From positions 1 through 36,500 of the forward strand of contig WRNW01000004.1 in the NCBI GenBank assembly GCA_009776375.1: DNA of 36,500 nucleotides, in the 5' to 3' direction. This DNA is from Candidatus Saccharimonadota bacterium (GTDB lineage Bacteria > Patescibacteriota > Saccharimonadia > Saccharimonadales > Saccharimonadaceae). Within the stretch, counting starts at the first letter, position 1. The number at the start of each line of letters is the position of its first letter. This document shows positions 9,032 to 18,836 of this stretch, in pieces. The notes below the pieces were generated by a model, which saw only the letters and a list, made by a program, of their open reading frames with translations, was not told where the DNA came from and did no database searches. Made by a program: the position numbers and the translations under genes.

Positions 9032-10801
9032 GTGATCAACGATGAGGAAGAACCAAAAGTTTCGGTGGCTGGCGAAAGATCGGCCAGCGAGCTATTAGAA
9101 CATTATACCGAACGGGCGGAGAAAATTGCTGAAACTGAGGAAAAAGAACAAAAGGAACGCCGACGTAATCGCGCATTGGCGGCGATTGCTCGGGCGAATA
9201 GCAAAATTCCTGTACGTTTTGTGGCGGTGCTGCTAGCTAGTTCGACACTGATTTCGGCGCTCCTCGGGATTTATCGTGATCGATTGTTGAACGGTATGTA
9301 TCTCGAAACTTATAAAACGGGTATTGATGCTTATACCACGGCTTTTAAAATTCCCGATTTCATGTTCCAGATCCTAGTCTCTGGTGCGCTGGCGGTTACT
9401 TTCATTCCCGTTTTTAGCGCGCGTTTGGCCAAGAACCAGCGCGAATCGGCTTGGCAACTGTCGTCCTCACTGATTAATTTCATGGCGCTGGCAACGCTCG
9501 CTGCTTCGATCCTGATCATTATTTTTGCGCCGTTCCTGAGCAAGATTATTGCACCTGGTTTGAACGAAGCTGGCCAAGGTTTAGCCACGTCAATGATGCG
9601 GGTGATTGCTATCAATCCATTTTTGTTTTCGATTTCGACGGTGATCGCTAGTATCCAACAGGCGGTCGGACGTTTTGTCTTTGTCGCTATGGCGCCGGCG
9701 ATTTATAACGTTGGTATTATCGTCGGTGCACTGTGGCTGACCAACGGCATCTCGATTTTTGGACACCAGATTTTTGCTGGTGGTATTATGGGCGTTGCGC
9801 TAGGGGTGGCTCTGGGCGCGATGTTACAACTGCTGGTGTCTTCTCTCGGTTTGATTAGTTTGGGTTTTGATTATAAGTTCAAGATTTTTTGGAAAAACCG
9901 CGGGTTTCGAAAAGTTTTATCATTATTACCAGCGCGCTCGGCCGACCAAGGTCTAGATTTTGTTAATAGCATGGTTGGTAATCATTTGGCCAGTCAACTG
10001 GCAGAAGGAACTATTCGCGCCTATGACCAGGCCAGCACGCTGTATGGTATGCCAGTTAATTTGATTGGTGTGGCGATTAGCACGGCGGCTTTTCCGCAAA
10101 TGACCGAGCGGGTTGGTCAGGGTCGACCCGATTTGTTTGCGCGTGAACTAAGGACGATCCTGCGGGTGATTATTTGGCTGTCGATGCCGGTTGCGGCGAT
10201 TGCTTTTTTCGCGCGCGGCTACCTAGTTAGTCTCATTGCGCGGGGTGGTGATCAACAAATTGTGACACTCTTTGGCATTCTTTGTCTGGCAATTTTGCTG
10301 CGTTCAGTCTTTCACATTGCAGCTCGGAGTTTTTACGCTAGACAAGATACGCGCACGCCGCTATTTATTTCATTAGTCACGGTGGCGATTTCGATTGGGC
10401 TGGCGGTCTGGTTTGTTTACGGCCTGCATACTGGTGCGGCCGGAATTGCTTGGGCGCAAGTCATTTGGGCAGGCCTCGAAATCGTTGCTCTATTCACGCT
10501 CATGGCGCGGCGGATTCCGAATTTATTCAATCGCGATTTTTGGTCGGGCATTGGACGGATGGTGATCGCGACGGGCGTAATGTCGGTAGCAACCTATACG
10601 TTGGTTAAATTAATTGGTCTCGAATTTGCCAACCAAACCATGCTAATGGTTTTGCCACAACTGACTGTTATTGGTTCGGTTAGCTTGGCGATTTATCTGG
10701 GTCTATCGAAATTTTTGCATCTCGACGAAGCGGTGCCGGTGCTAAACTATGTCAAGAAAATCATCCTGGGTAAACTATGGGTAGGACGAAAATCGTCATG
10801 A
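9032..10801 (+). CDS. murJ: Lipid II flippase MurJ/MviN
   Basis: MVF-family pattern (YRDRLL...[30 protein letters not shown]); GTG start. Confidence 0.92.
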   Translation: MINDEEEPKVSVAGERSASELLEHYTERAEKIAETEEKEQKERRRNRALAAIARANSKIPVRFVAVLLASSTLISALLGIYRDRLLNGMYLETYKTGIDAYTTAFKIPDFMFQILVSGALAVTFIPVFSARLAKNQRESAWQLSSSLINFMALATLAASILIIIFAPFLSKIIAPGLNEAGQGLATSMMRVIAINPFLFSISTVIASIQQAVGRFVFVAMAPAIYNVGIIVGALWLTNGISIFGHQIFAGGIMGVALGVALGAMLQLLVSSLGLISLGFDYKFKIFWKNRGFRKVLSLLPARSADQGLDFVNSMVGNHLASQLAEGTIRAYDQASTLYGMPVNLIGVAISTAAFPQMTERVGQGRPDLFARELRTILRVIIWLSMPVAAIAFFARGYLVSLIARGGDQQIVTLFGILCLAILLRSVFHIAARSFYARQDTRTPLFISLVTVAISIGLAVWFVYGLHTGAAGIAWAQVIWAGLEIVALFTLMARRIPNLFNRDFWSGIGRMVIATGVMSVATYTLVKLIGLEFANQTMLMVLPQLTVIGSVSLAIYLGLSKFLHLDEAVPVLNYVKKIILGKLWVGRKSS

Positions 10802-11841
10802 GTGTGGCGCAGATTCGTAACTTTTGTATTATCGCTCACATTGATCATGGCAAATCGACCTTAGCTGATCGGATGATGGAATTAACTGGTACGGTTGCCA
10901 AGCGCGAAATGAAATCACAGCTACTCGATTCGATGGAATTAGAGAGGGAAAAGGGTATCACGATTAAACTAGCACCTGTTCGGATGGGATGGTCACCCAC
11001 TAGCGTCATTGCGACCGCGAGCGAACGCAGTGAGCGTGGCGGAAAACAATCCAGTCTGGATCGCCACGGCGACAAGTCGCCTCGCGATGACACAACTTAC
11101 CAACTTAACTTGATTGACACTCCCGGTCACGTTGATTTTTCTTATGAAGTTTCACGTTCGCTCGCCGCCTGCGAGGGCGCGGTTTTGGTGGTCGACGCGA
11201 CGCAAGGCATCCAGGCTCAAACACTGTCCAACGTCTACCTCGCGCTCGAAGCCAATTTAACAATCATCCCGGTGCTCAACAAGATTGATTTACCGGCTGC
11301 TGACGTGCAGCGAGTCAGCGCCGAAGTCATGAACTTGCTAGGTTGCAATGAAAACGATATTATCAAAATCAGCGCGAAAACTGGCGAGGGGGTCGAACAA
11401 GTCCTAAATGCGATTATTGAACGGATACCGCCGCCGATTTCGCCGCTTGCTGTCATTGCGAGGAGTGAAGCGACGAAGCAATCCAGTGATAATTCTGGAT
11501 CGCTTCCCGCCACGCTCGCTTCGCTCGCTCGCGGTCGCGATGACGAAATCCCCACCCGGGCTCTCATTTTCGACTCTTATTACGACGATTACCGCGGTGT
11601 GATTCTCTATGTTCGCGTGGTCGATGGCCAAATCAGCAAAAACGACCAAATCAAAATGCTAGCTACCAACGCGACTGGCCTGGCTCTCGAAGTCGGCCAT
11701 CTTTCCCCCAACATGACCGCCGACGATCAACTCGCCACCGGCGAAATTGGCTATATCGTCACCAACCTCAAATCCACCCGCGAAGCCCGTGTCGGCGACA
11801 CCGTGACTTTAAAGAAATATTCTGATAAGATAGGAACATGA
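10798..11841 (+). CDS. lepA: Elongation factor 4 (LepA), N-terminal part (G domain + domain II), split gene
   Basis: [46 protein letters not shown] at 10798 overlaps the murJ stop (ATGA); ends after ...RVGDTVTL. Confidence 0.93.
   Translation: MSVAQIRNFCIIAHIDHGKSTLADRMMELTGTVAKREMKSQLLDSMELEREKGITIKLAPVRMGWSPTSVIATASERSERGGKQSSLDRHGDKSPRDDTTYQLNLIDTPGHVDFSYEVSRSLAACEGAVLVVDATQGIQAQTLSNVYLALEANLTIIPVLNKIDLPAADVQRVSAEVMNLLGCNENDIIKISAKTGEGVEQVLNAIIERIPPPISPLAVIARSEATKQSSDNSGSLPATLASLARGRDDEIPTRALIFDSYYDDYRGVILYVRVVDGQISKNDQIKMLATNATGLALEVGHLSPNMTADDQLATGEIGYIVTNLKSTREARVGDTVTLKKYSDKIGT
11005..11091. repeat. In-frame 87-bp palindromic element in lepA-N
   Basis: GTCATTGCGACCGCGAGCG...CTCGCGATGAC; encodes [29 protein letters not shown]. 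Confidence 0.9.
11452..11544. repeat. In-frame 93-bp palindromic element in lepA-N
   Basis: GTCATTGCGAGGAGTGAAGCGACGAAGCAATCCAG...CTGGATCGCTTCCCGCCACGC...CGCGATGAC. Confidence 0.9.
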
Positions 11842-12533
11842 GCAGTCAGCAAGAAATGATAGACAGAATCATTGAGTTTTCGCAACAATTCAACCCAGTT
11901 TCAACATTCTTGTATGGATCGCAAGCATCCGGCGAAGCTACGCCGGGGCGCGACAGCGATTACGAAGTCGGCTTGGTCTTTGATGATGATAAATATGTAT
12001 CCAGACGAGAAATTAAATCAAAACAAGATTTCACCAATGTCAGTATCTATCCATTTCGCCTCGGTGAGCTAAAAAACTATTCGCTCAATACTCCATTTCC
12101 AAAAAAACTTTTCGTTTTGCAATTAGCTAAAATCGCCAAAACTATTGCGGGCGACGATGTGATTTCGCGAGTCAACTTACCAAAAATATCAAAATCGGAT
12201 TTGATCGGAATGGTTGAATTCGAACTCGGCGTGGCATTTTGTTCATTCTTGATCATGCGTCGCGGCGACAATTTCCTAGCAAATGACGAGTTCTCCAAAT
12301 CATGTTTGTTTGGTTTGCAGGCATTCATTATGGATCAGCAAGGAATTTTCTTGACGAAATATCAGGAGATCTATGATTATAGTAAAAATCTGGATCTGCC
12401 CGACAAATATCGAGCGGTTATCGATGCAGCTTATAATTTCCGCCAAGGCGAAGACGAAATCGATCAAAACTTGATTTATGAAAATATGTCTTTTCTGAAC
12501 CACATTTTGCAGGAAATATTAGCTGCCAAATAA
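11838..12533 (+). CDS. Nucleotidyltransferase-domain protein with helical (HEPN-like?) C-terminus
   Basis: [25 protein letters not shown] NTase motif; ATGA overlap with the lepA-N stop. Confidence 0.8.
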   Translation: MSSQQEMIDRIIEFSQQFNPVSTFLYGSQASGEATPGRDSDYEVGLVFDDDKYVSRREIKSKQDFTNVSIYPFRLGELKNYSLNTPFPKKLFVLQLAKIAKTIAGDDVISRVNLPKISKSDLIGMVEFELGVAFCSFLIMRRGDNFLANDEFSKSCLFGLQAFIMDQQGIFLTKYQEIYDYSKNLDLPDKYRAVIDAAYNFRQGEDEIDQNLIYENMSFLNHILQEILAAK

Positions 12534-12573
12534 AGTGGGAAGAATTATTAAACTAAAGAAAGGAATTGTAATC

Positions 12574-12663
12574 ATGCCACGACCAACTGACAAAATCGAT
12601 CTCGAAAAACAGGCGCAGGAAAATTATGAAAAGTTATTGCAACTAGTCGAGGAGGCTGAATAA
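12574..12663 (+). pseudogene. N-terminal fragment of DfsB/ClbS-like protein (MPRPTDKIDLEKQAQENYEKLLQLVEEAE*)
   Basis: SD AAAGGA, typical MPRPTxK start; stop overlaps the next ATG (TAATG), -1 frame. Confidence 0.6.
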
Positions 12664-13049
12664 TGTGTGGTGTTCAGGACAAAAATGCGCGCGATTTGAT
12701 TATGCATTTACACGAGTGGCACAAAATGCTGATCGATTGGCACGACAAAAATATGGCGGGCGAAGTGGCCACGTTTTTGCCAGATGGATTTAGCTGGAAA
12801 ACCACGCCAGAACTCAATAAATTTTTTTGGGATAATTATCAGAATGTCAGTTTAGCTGAAGCGAAAAAACTTCTCGCCAAATCTCACGCCGAAATTATGA
12901 AACGCCTACAAAACCACACCGACGAAGAATTATTTACGAAAAAATACTACGATTGGACCGGCACCACCACGCTCGGCGCCTATTTCATTTCCGCCACCTC
13001 AAGCCACTACGATTGGGCGGGTAAATTATTAAAAAAGATGAAAAAATGA
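12663..13049 (+). CDS. DfsB/ClbS family four-helix-bundle protein (main part)
   Basis: RDLIMHLHEWHKMLIDWHDKN...FLPDGFSWKTTPELN...YYDWTGTTTLGAYFISATSSHYDWA. Confidence 0.8.
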   Translation: MCGVQDKNARDLIMHLHEWHKMLIDWHDKNMAGEVATFLPDGFSWKTTPELNKFFWDNYQNVSLAEAKKLLAKSHAEIMKRLQNHTDEELFTKKYYDWTGTTTLGAYFISATSSHYDWAGKLLKKMKK

Positions 13050-13061
13050 ACGATCAAGAAA

Positions 13062-14141
13062 TTGTTAAAAGGCTGTCGGATGAGTTTGAGCGAAATGATG
13101 ATTGAACCTTTGCCAGGCTATAAAGAAGTCAAACCTTTCGTTTACGCTGGGTTTTTTCCAGTTAGCAACGAGGATTATCAAAATCTCAAGGAAGCGGTCG
13201 AAAAGCTTAGTTTGAGCGACAGCGCACTCCAATTCGCACCGGAAAATTCACCGGTATTGGGATTTGGCGTGAGAATTGGGTTTCTCGGTCTATTACATAT
13301 GGATATTATTCGCGAACGGTTGGAACGTGAATACGACCTCGACCTGGTCGTCACAAATCCATCGACGGATTATCATGTGTCGCTCATGAACGGCGAAGAA
13401 CTGGATATCAAATCAGCCAGTGATTTACCTGATGCTAGCAAAATCAAAGAAATCGCCGAACCGTGGATCCGCGGCGAAATTGTCGTGCCGAGCGAATATA
13501 TCGGACCGGTGTTACAACTAATCGTCAGCAAGCGCGGGGTGCAAAAGGATATTTCGTATGTCATTGCGAATACTTCACTTGTCATTGCGAGCGAAGCGAA
13601 GCAATCCAGTGATATCAATGCTTCTGGATTGCCACGTCGCTCCGCTCCTCGCAATGACAACGGTCGAGCCATCATCAGCTTCGAAGCCCCCTTGGCGAAC
13701 CTACTGACTGACTTTTACGATCAATTAAAATCCATCACCAGCGGCTATGGCTCATTCAATTACGACCTCGATGATTACCGCGTCGAAGATTTGGTACGGG
13801 TGGATTTTTACGTAGCCGGCGAAATGGTTGACGCATTATCGATCATGGCACATCGTAGCGAATCGGCTAGTCTAGGTCGCGAAATCACCGAAAAACTGAA
13901 AAGCGTCATCCCGCGCCAAAACTTCGAAGTGGCGCTGCAAGCCGCCATCGGTGGCAAATTCATCGCCCGCGAGAACTTATCGGCTTATCGCAAAGACGTC
14001 ACCATCGGCCTCTATGGTGGCGACGTGACCCGCAAGAAAAAAGTCCTGGCGAAACAGGCGAAGGGTAAAAAACGCATGAAACGTTTCGGCAAAGTCGACA
14101 TCCCGTCGGAGGCTTTCACGGTGATGCTAAAACGCGATTAG
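13062..14141 (+). CDS. lepA: Elongation factor 4 (LepA), C-terminal part (domain III to CTD), split gene
   Basis: LPGYKEVKPFVYAGFFPVSNEDY...GFLGLLHMDIIRERLEREYDLDL...GKFIARENLSAYRKDVTIGLYGGDVTRKKKVL; start codon uncertain (TTG 13062 or downstream ATG 13080). Confidence 0.92.
   Translation: MLKGCRMSLSEMMIEPLPGYKEVKPFVYAGFFPVSNEDYQNLKEAVEKLSLSDSALQFAPENSPVLGFGVRIGFLGLLHMDIIRERLEREYDLDLVVTNPSTDYHVSLMNGEELDIKSASDLPDASKIKEIAEPWIRGEIVVPSEYIGPVLQLIVSKRGVQKDISYVIANTSLVIASEAKQSSDINASGLPRRSAPRNDNGRAIISFEAPLANLLTDFYDQLKSITSGYGSFNYDLDDYRVEDLVRVDFYVAGEMVDALSIMAHRSESASLGREITEKLKSVIPRQNFEVALQAAIGGKFIARENLSAYRKDVTIGLYGGDVTRKKKVLAKQAKGKKRMKRFGKVDIPSEAFTVMLKRD
13560..13658. repeat. In-frame compound palindromic element in lepA-C (core 13581-13658 plus half copy)
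   Basis: GTCATTGCGAATACTTCACTT then GTCATTGCGAGCGAAGCGAAGCAATCCAG...CTGGATTGCCACGTCGCTCCGCTCCTCGCAATGAC. Confidence 0.9.
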
Positions 14142-14209
14142 CTCTTTACAAAACTAACCCAGCAAGGTATTATGATGACGGTATCGGTAAAATGTGAAGG
14201 AGGATAACG

Positions 14210-15271
14210 ATGAACGAGGACAAACAATCAAGAGTTGAATCAACTATCAAGGACGATCCGATGTCCAATGACAACGATCCCAAACGAGCGCTCTCACTAA
14301 GTTCAACACATTCCAAGATAAAAATTACCACTCTGATTATAATAATTGTTGTAATAATTATGTCACTATGTGTTTTAGCTTTTTCATACTTTACCAAGAG
14401 TTGGTGGTTCGCCGAACAACCACCCGAACAACCACCAACGGCACAACACGACAACACACCGATTTTTTCGCTAGAGAATTATCCCAAGGTCGATGCGTCA
14501 ACTGTGACGCACCCCTTGGCAATGGCCTTTATGCGTAATTTCACGGGGGTGCAAGACATCGACCAAGACAGCCTGGGCTTCACAGTAACCGACGACGCCT
14601 ACACCCGCCTCATCAACGGCGAAGTAGATCTGATCTTGGTCACCAGCCCCAGCGACGATGAACTAGCCCGTGCTAAAAAAGCCAACATTGAGCTAGAAGT
14701 AATACCGGTCGTCAACGAAGGTTTCGTTTTCTTTGTTAACCAACAAAATCCAGTTGACAATCTAAGCATCGAACAAATCCAAGACATCTATCAAGGCAAA
14801 ATCACCAACTGGAATCAGGTCGGCGGTGCGGACCTAGCGATCCAAGCTTACCAACGACCGATTAATTCCGGTAGTCAAACCGGTATGCTGGACCTAGTTA
14901 TGAAAGACAAAAAACTGATGAACGCGCCGACTGAAAAAATTATTGAAACGATGTCTTCGATTATCAACATCGTGGCGGGATATGGCGGCCAGAACGACGC
15001 GATTGGTTATTCATACTATTACTACGCAACAACCATGTACGAGGGCATTGACGCGAGTATCGCGAATAATACTAAACTTCTCAAAATTAACGGTATTGCA
15101 CCGAATGTCGAATCGATCAAATCGGGCACCTATCCGTTCCGCACGGCTTATTACATTGTGATTAATAAAGCAGCGCCAGCCGGCAGTCCAACCCGAAAAC
15201 TCGCCGAAGCGATGCTCAGTGATCGTGGTCAGGCAATAGCGCTGGAGGCCCAATATGTCCCTGTTCGCTAA
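14210..15271 (+). CDS. PstS/PBP-like extracellular substrate-binding protein, membrane anchored
   Basis: N-terminal TM; LSIEQIQDIYQGKITNWNQVGG and SGSQTGM motifs; SD GAAGGAGGATAACG. Confidence 0.85.
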   Translation: MNEDKQSRVESTIKDDPMSNDNDPKRALSLSSTHSKIKITTLIIIIVVIIMSLCVLAFSYFTKSWWFAEQPPEQPPTAQHDNTPIFSLENYPKVDASTVTHPLAMAFMRNFTGVQDIDQDSLGFTVTDDAYTRLINGEVDLILVTSPSDDELARAKKANIELEVIPVVNEGFVFFVNQQNPVDNLSIEQIQDIYQGKITNWNQVGGADLAIQAYQRPINSGSQTGMLDLVMKDKKLMNAPTEKIIETMSSIINIVAGYGGQNDAIGYSYYYYATTMYEGIDASIANNTKLLKINGIAPNVESIKSGTYPFRTAYYIVINKAAPAGSPTRKLAEAMLSDRGQAIALEAQYVPVR

Positions 15272-16538
15272 ACTCAAGAATTGGTCGATCAAGAAAAAAT
15301 TGATCATCGGCCTGTCGATTTTTGCGGCCCTCGCCATTGGTGTAACGACCGGGCTAATTATTTGGCAAAATAATCAAAAGGAGATAGAGGATACGGGTCA
15401 CTATGGCTCAAACAAAACGGTCGACAAAGCAAGTAAGAAAAATAGCAAGGATTATCCAGACGAAAGTCACCTGCTAGTTAGTGGCATGGACGAAGTTTAT
15501 CATTCGAATTCGCTAGAATTTGATGAAGACAAGATCTCTGGGCTCAAGGATAAATCTATTGAGGATAAAATTAACCGGGAAATAGCAGAAATCAAGCAAG
15601 AATTAGAAAATTTGCCAATAGCCGCGGGGGCAATTGAATCAGGCCGTGTTTGGTGCTATCAAAATGCCAATTTCGGCAACATCCTATCAATGTATTGCAA
15701 TCGGACAGATTTTGGCAGTGACAATAAGGTGCAGGGGACCGAAACACGATATCTAAATTATCGTTTAGCAACCGGTGAACCGCTAAAATTTACTGATATC
15801 TTTGTTGCTGGGGCGAATTATAATCAGATAATTGCTGAAGCTTACCTATACACCGCTGCGAACTTTGGCTCTAGCGGCTATACGAGTGATAATGTACGAT
15901 GCGCCACTACTAATAGTTGTGACGAAATCGGCGGCATATTTGAACCCGCATACCAGCACCAACCTGATTACGAAGAGCAAATTGTCAAATTAGTTAGAAA
16001 CCTGGGCAATCCAGACGATATTCAGTTTACCTTATCTCCCGCCGGTGTAGATTTCAGAGTAGCGGGCCAAAAACTCCATTTCGAATTTGCCTGGGACTAT
16101 AGCCAAGTGGCGATTTATAAACGATTCGCAAAAGATGATGGAATCTACGACAGCGACAAAAAAACCTATGGCCTTGTCTTTCAGGAGTGGATTATGGCTT
16201 ATCACTTTGGTCCAGAAACGAATAATCTATTTGTAGATTGTACGATTTATGGTTACCCGTTCGATAATCCCAACATGCCGGCTAGTCGGGTCAAGCAGTT
16301 GCTAGAAATTTCGAATAATAAAATTAGCGAACTGTCAAACATCAACGATAACCGAGCAAGAGTGTTGGTATGCAGTGGATACGGGGATTTTGATGTGTAT
16401 GAAATGAGCAAGGCCTACTATGATAGTACGGCTTATCAACAATTGATCGAGAGTTGCCGTCTGCCCGCAAGCTATAGCCAATGCGGCAGAACTTGGGGCG
16501 ACGACGCGAACATCAAGCACACTATTACACAACTGTAA
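15255..16538 (+). CDS. Membrane-anchored extracytoplasmic protein, DUF3298/RsiV-like
   Basis: TM then NYRLATGEPLKFTDIFVAGANYNQIIAEA...IQFTLSPAGVDFRV. Confidence 0.65.
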   Translation: MSLFAKLKNWSIKKKLIIGLSIFAALAIGVTTGLIIWQNNQKEIEDTGHYGSNKTVDKASKKNSKDYPDESHLLVSGMDEVYHSNSLEFDEDKISGLKDKSIEDKINREIAEIKQELENLPIAAGAIESGRVWCYQNANFGNILSMYCNRTDFGSDNKVQGTETRYLNYRLATGEPLKFTDIFVAGANYNQIIAEAYLYTAANFGSSGYTSDNVRCATTNSCDEIGGIFEPAYQHQPDYEEQIVKLVRNLGNPDDIQFTLSPAGVDFRVAGQKLHFEFAWDYSQVAIYKRFAKDDGIYDSDKKTYGLVFQEWIMAYHFGPETNNLFVDCTIYGYPFDNPNMPASRVKQLLEISNNKISELSNINDNRARVLVCSGYGDFDVYEMSKAYYDSTAYQQLIESCRLPASYSQCGRTWGDDANIKHTITQL

Positions 16539-16623
16539 TCCTCCACATCCTATATCCAAAAGAATACGCAATACTGCAACCTGATAGATAGCCCAAAACC
16601 CTAAAATCTAGTAAAATATCCTT

Positions 16624-17133
16624 ATGCAAAAAACCATAATTACCAAAGTCAAAACGGCAGATATGACCAAGGCCATAATCTTTATCGGGGCGTTCATCGT
16701 TCTCTGCATATGGACGATTCCGCGCTATGTGATCGAGGCAGAAACATCGAACAAATATTTTGTGGCGGCTGTGGCGCTAGCTATCGTCATCGCTGGAATT
16801 TGGATGATCATGAAAATTATTCAGCGGGCCTACATTCACGGTGTGATTAGTCTGGATTCAAAAAATTTGTATATTGGCCGACGATCGATCGCTTGGCGGA
16901 AAATCGCGCGAATTTATACTGTCCAGAAACTGCAGGAAACTTACCTCGTCGTTACTGCCGCGCCGATTCCAGCTGACAAAGTCCTCGTTTTCGAAACTGA
17001 CGACGCGACTGGGCCGAGCGACTCGTTAGCCTATCGCATCAATTTAGCAAATTTCAATTTACCACCCGAGCAGATCGAGCAAATTCTCAACAAAGAATTA
17101 GAAAAGCATAGACAATCTGCTAAACAAGAATAA
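16624..17133 (+). CDS. Membrane protein with two TM segments, PH-like C-terminus
   Basis: 169-aa ORF, -10 TAAAAT 6 nt upstream. Confidence 0.65.
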   Translation: MQKTIITKVKTADMTKAIIFIGAFIVLCIWTIPRYVIEAETSNKYFVAAVALAIVIAGIWMIMKIIQRAYIHGVISLDSKNLYIGRRSIAWRKIARIYTVQKLQETYLVVTAAPIPADKVLVFETDDATGPSDSLAYRINLANFNLPPEQIEQILNKELEKHRQSAKQE

Positions 17134-17784
17134 CTAACTTTTATTGTTGACAACAAATGCCTCAAGTTTATCAACCACTTCGTCGAACACGCCGTCGCGT
17201 GATTGTTCACCATTAACCTCGATCAATAGTCCCATTTGACTATAGATTTCGATAACCGGCAAGGTTTTGTCGCGGAATTCATCGAGACGACCTTGGACTG
17301 TTCGCTGGTCCAAATCATCCGCCCGACCAAGATTGCGCGCGTTTGGATCTTTCGCCAATTCCCAACGTCGCCAAACTTCGTCCTCGGAAACGTTCAACAA
17401 AATCACCGCCCGGGTATCATGTCCGCCACGTTTGAGCGCCGCCATCACCGGTTCTTCTTCGCCGATCCAACGTCCGACCATGCTCAAAATCAGGGCGTAA
17501 CCGTTTAATTCTTGATCATACAAATATGGCACAATTAATTCCTGGAACTCCTCGGTCGGCGCCCAAACACCTGTATCACTAATTTTCGCGGCAGTGCGAA
17601 TTTGGGCGTCACTAGCATTTTCGCGGGCGGCTCGCACGACGTCACCACTACTCAAAAATTTCGCACCCAAAACCTCGGCCAAACGTTTACCGACCGTGTC
17701 TTTGCCAGAAAAAGCCACACCAAAAACATTGATCGATCCTGTGCCGAGCCAATCTTTGACAGCCACTATTTGCCGTTCGTTCAT
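17134..17784 (-). CDS. Adenylate kinase family nucleoside monophosphate kinase
   Basis: FGVAFSGKDTVGKRLAEVLGAKFLSSGDVVR P-loop/NMP binding; WRRWELA...RADDLDQRTVQGRLDEF...; start trimmed from the track ORF to MNERQ. Confidence 0.8.
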   Translation of the reverse strand: MNERQIVAVKDWLGTGSINVFGVAFSGKDTVGKRLAEVLGAKFLSSGDVVRAARENASDAQIRTAAKISDTGVWAPTEEFQELIVPYLYDQELNGYALILSMVGRWIGEEEPVMAALKRGGHDTRAVILLNVSEDEVWRRWELAKDPNARNLGRADDLDQRTVQGRLDEFRDKTLPVIEIYSQMGLLIEVNGEQSRDGVFDEVVDKLEAFVVNNKS

Positions 17785-17866
17785 AACTACCATCATATCA
17801 TATAAATTTGCGTTCACCTGACAGAAAATGCTATAATAATCAACTATTAGTTTTAAGGAGGAGGAT

Positions 17867-18769
17867 ATGCGAAAAATAAGCAAAATTTTATTGTCGGTTG
17901 TCGCCGTGTTAACCCTAGCGTTAGCGACTGTGCCAGCGCTGGCGAGCACAATAGACGACTTGCAGGTGGTCGACGGAAAATTGTCGACTGCTACACAAAG
18001 TTTTTATTATAGCGTGAGTTCAGCTAGCGCTACCAAAAACGTTGATTCATTGAATGCGGCGGTTAGTCGATTCAAAACTGCAGTGGACGATGCCAAAGTA
18101 GAATATGCCCGCATCGCCACAGAAGCCAAGTCGGACGGTTGGCGTCAGATTACTGACAAATTAACTCGAGCGGTCAACGACATGTCGGATGCCGCTAGCG
18201 CAATCCAAGCGGCGATCGCGGCGCAGGATGAAGCGGCTCTAGCGGTGGCTGGTGACAAATACGACACGGCGGTCGAAGATTATAACCAGGCGACTGACGA
18301 AGCCAACAACTACATGGCGAACAATCCATTCGACAGTGGCGATACTCAATGGACGCTGTGGTTTGGGCTGCTGATCGTATCGGTGGTTTGTCTAGCGGTA
18401 GCGATCGCGGTGAATTTCTTGACCCGTAATCAACATGGCGTAACTACCGGCAAGGATGGCAAAGCTACTTCGCTCAAGGACGTGCGTCGCAACATCTTGA
18501 TCGGTGCGGGCGTCTTTGTCGTCGGCGCCGCCATCCCAGCGGTCCAATATTACTGGGGCATGACGCATCGCAACGCCGATGGCACGTTCGAATATTATAT
18601 TTTCTGGTATCCGTTAGCGATCGGCGCGATCATGTTCGTGGCTGGTGCATTTCAATATATCACGGTATATCTGAAAGTTAAGAAAACTGGCACCCTGGCG
18701 CACGCTGAGCATGCGACAGAAGTAGCTGGCAAAGTACCGAAAATCGGCTCGAAAGTCGATAAAAAATAA
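17867..18769 (+). CDS. Secreted/membrane protein with signal peptide, helical ectodomain and C-terminal TM helices
   Basis: SD AAGGAGGAGG; N-terminal signal sequence; three C-terminal hydrophobic segments. Confidence 0.7.
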   Translation: MRKISKILLSVVAVLTLALATVPALASTIDDLQVVDGKLSTATQSFYYSVSSASATKNVDSLNAAVSRFKTAVDDAKVEYARIATEAKSDGWRQITDKLTRAVNDMSDAASAIQAAIAAQDEAALAVAGDKYDTAVEDYNQATDEANNYMANNPFDSGDTQWTLWFGLLIVSVVCLAVAIAVNFLTRNQHGVTTGKDGKATSLKDVRRNILIGAGVFVVGAAIPAVQYYWGMTHRNADGTFEYYIFWYPLAIGAIMFVAGAFQYITVYLKVKKTGTLAHAEHATEVAGKVPKIGSKVDKK

Positions 18770-18786
18770 ACTAGCAAAATAGAGAA

Positions 18787-18813
18787 TTAGCACTCACCTT
18801 GTGCGAGTGCTAT
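18787..18813. promoter_or_regulatory. CIRCE operator (HrcA site) upstream of hrcA-grpE
   Basis: TTAGCACTC-N9-GAGTGCTAT. Confidence 0.93.
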
Positions 18814-18836
18814 TTTTTTGCTATAATCGGAGCATT

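Noticed and set aside
11408-11602. Alternative-frame ORF with [12 protein letters not shown]
   Set aside because: Typical translation of the palindromic element in another frame; the LepA frame is the real one.
11838-13061. Intein explanation for the lepA interruption
   Set aside because: The insert starts with a stop/start overlap and holds separate ORFs; no intein splicing motifs or in-frame fusion.
11005-13658. CRISPR array explanation for the repeated GTCATTGCGA units
   Set aside because: Only a few copies, far apart, inside reading frames, with no regular spacers or cas genes.
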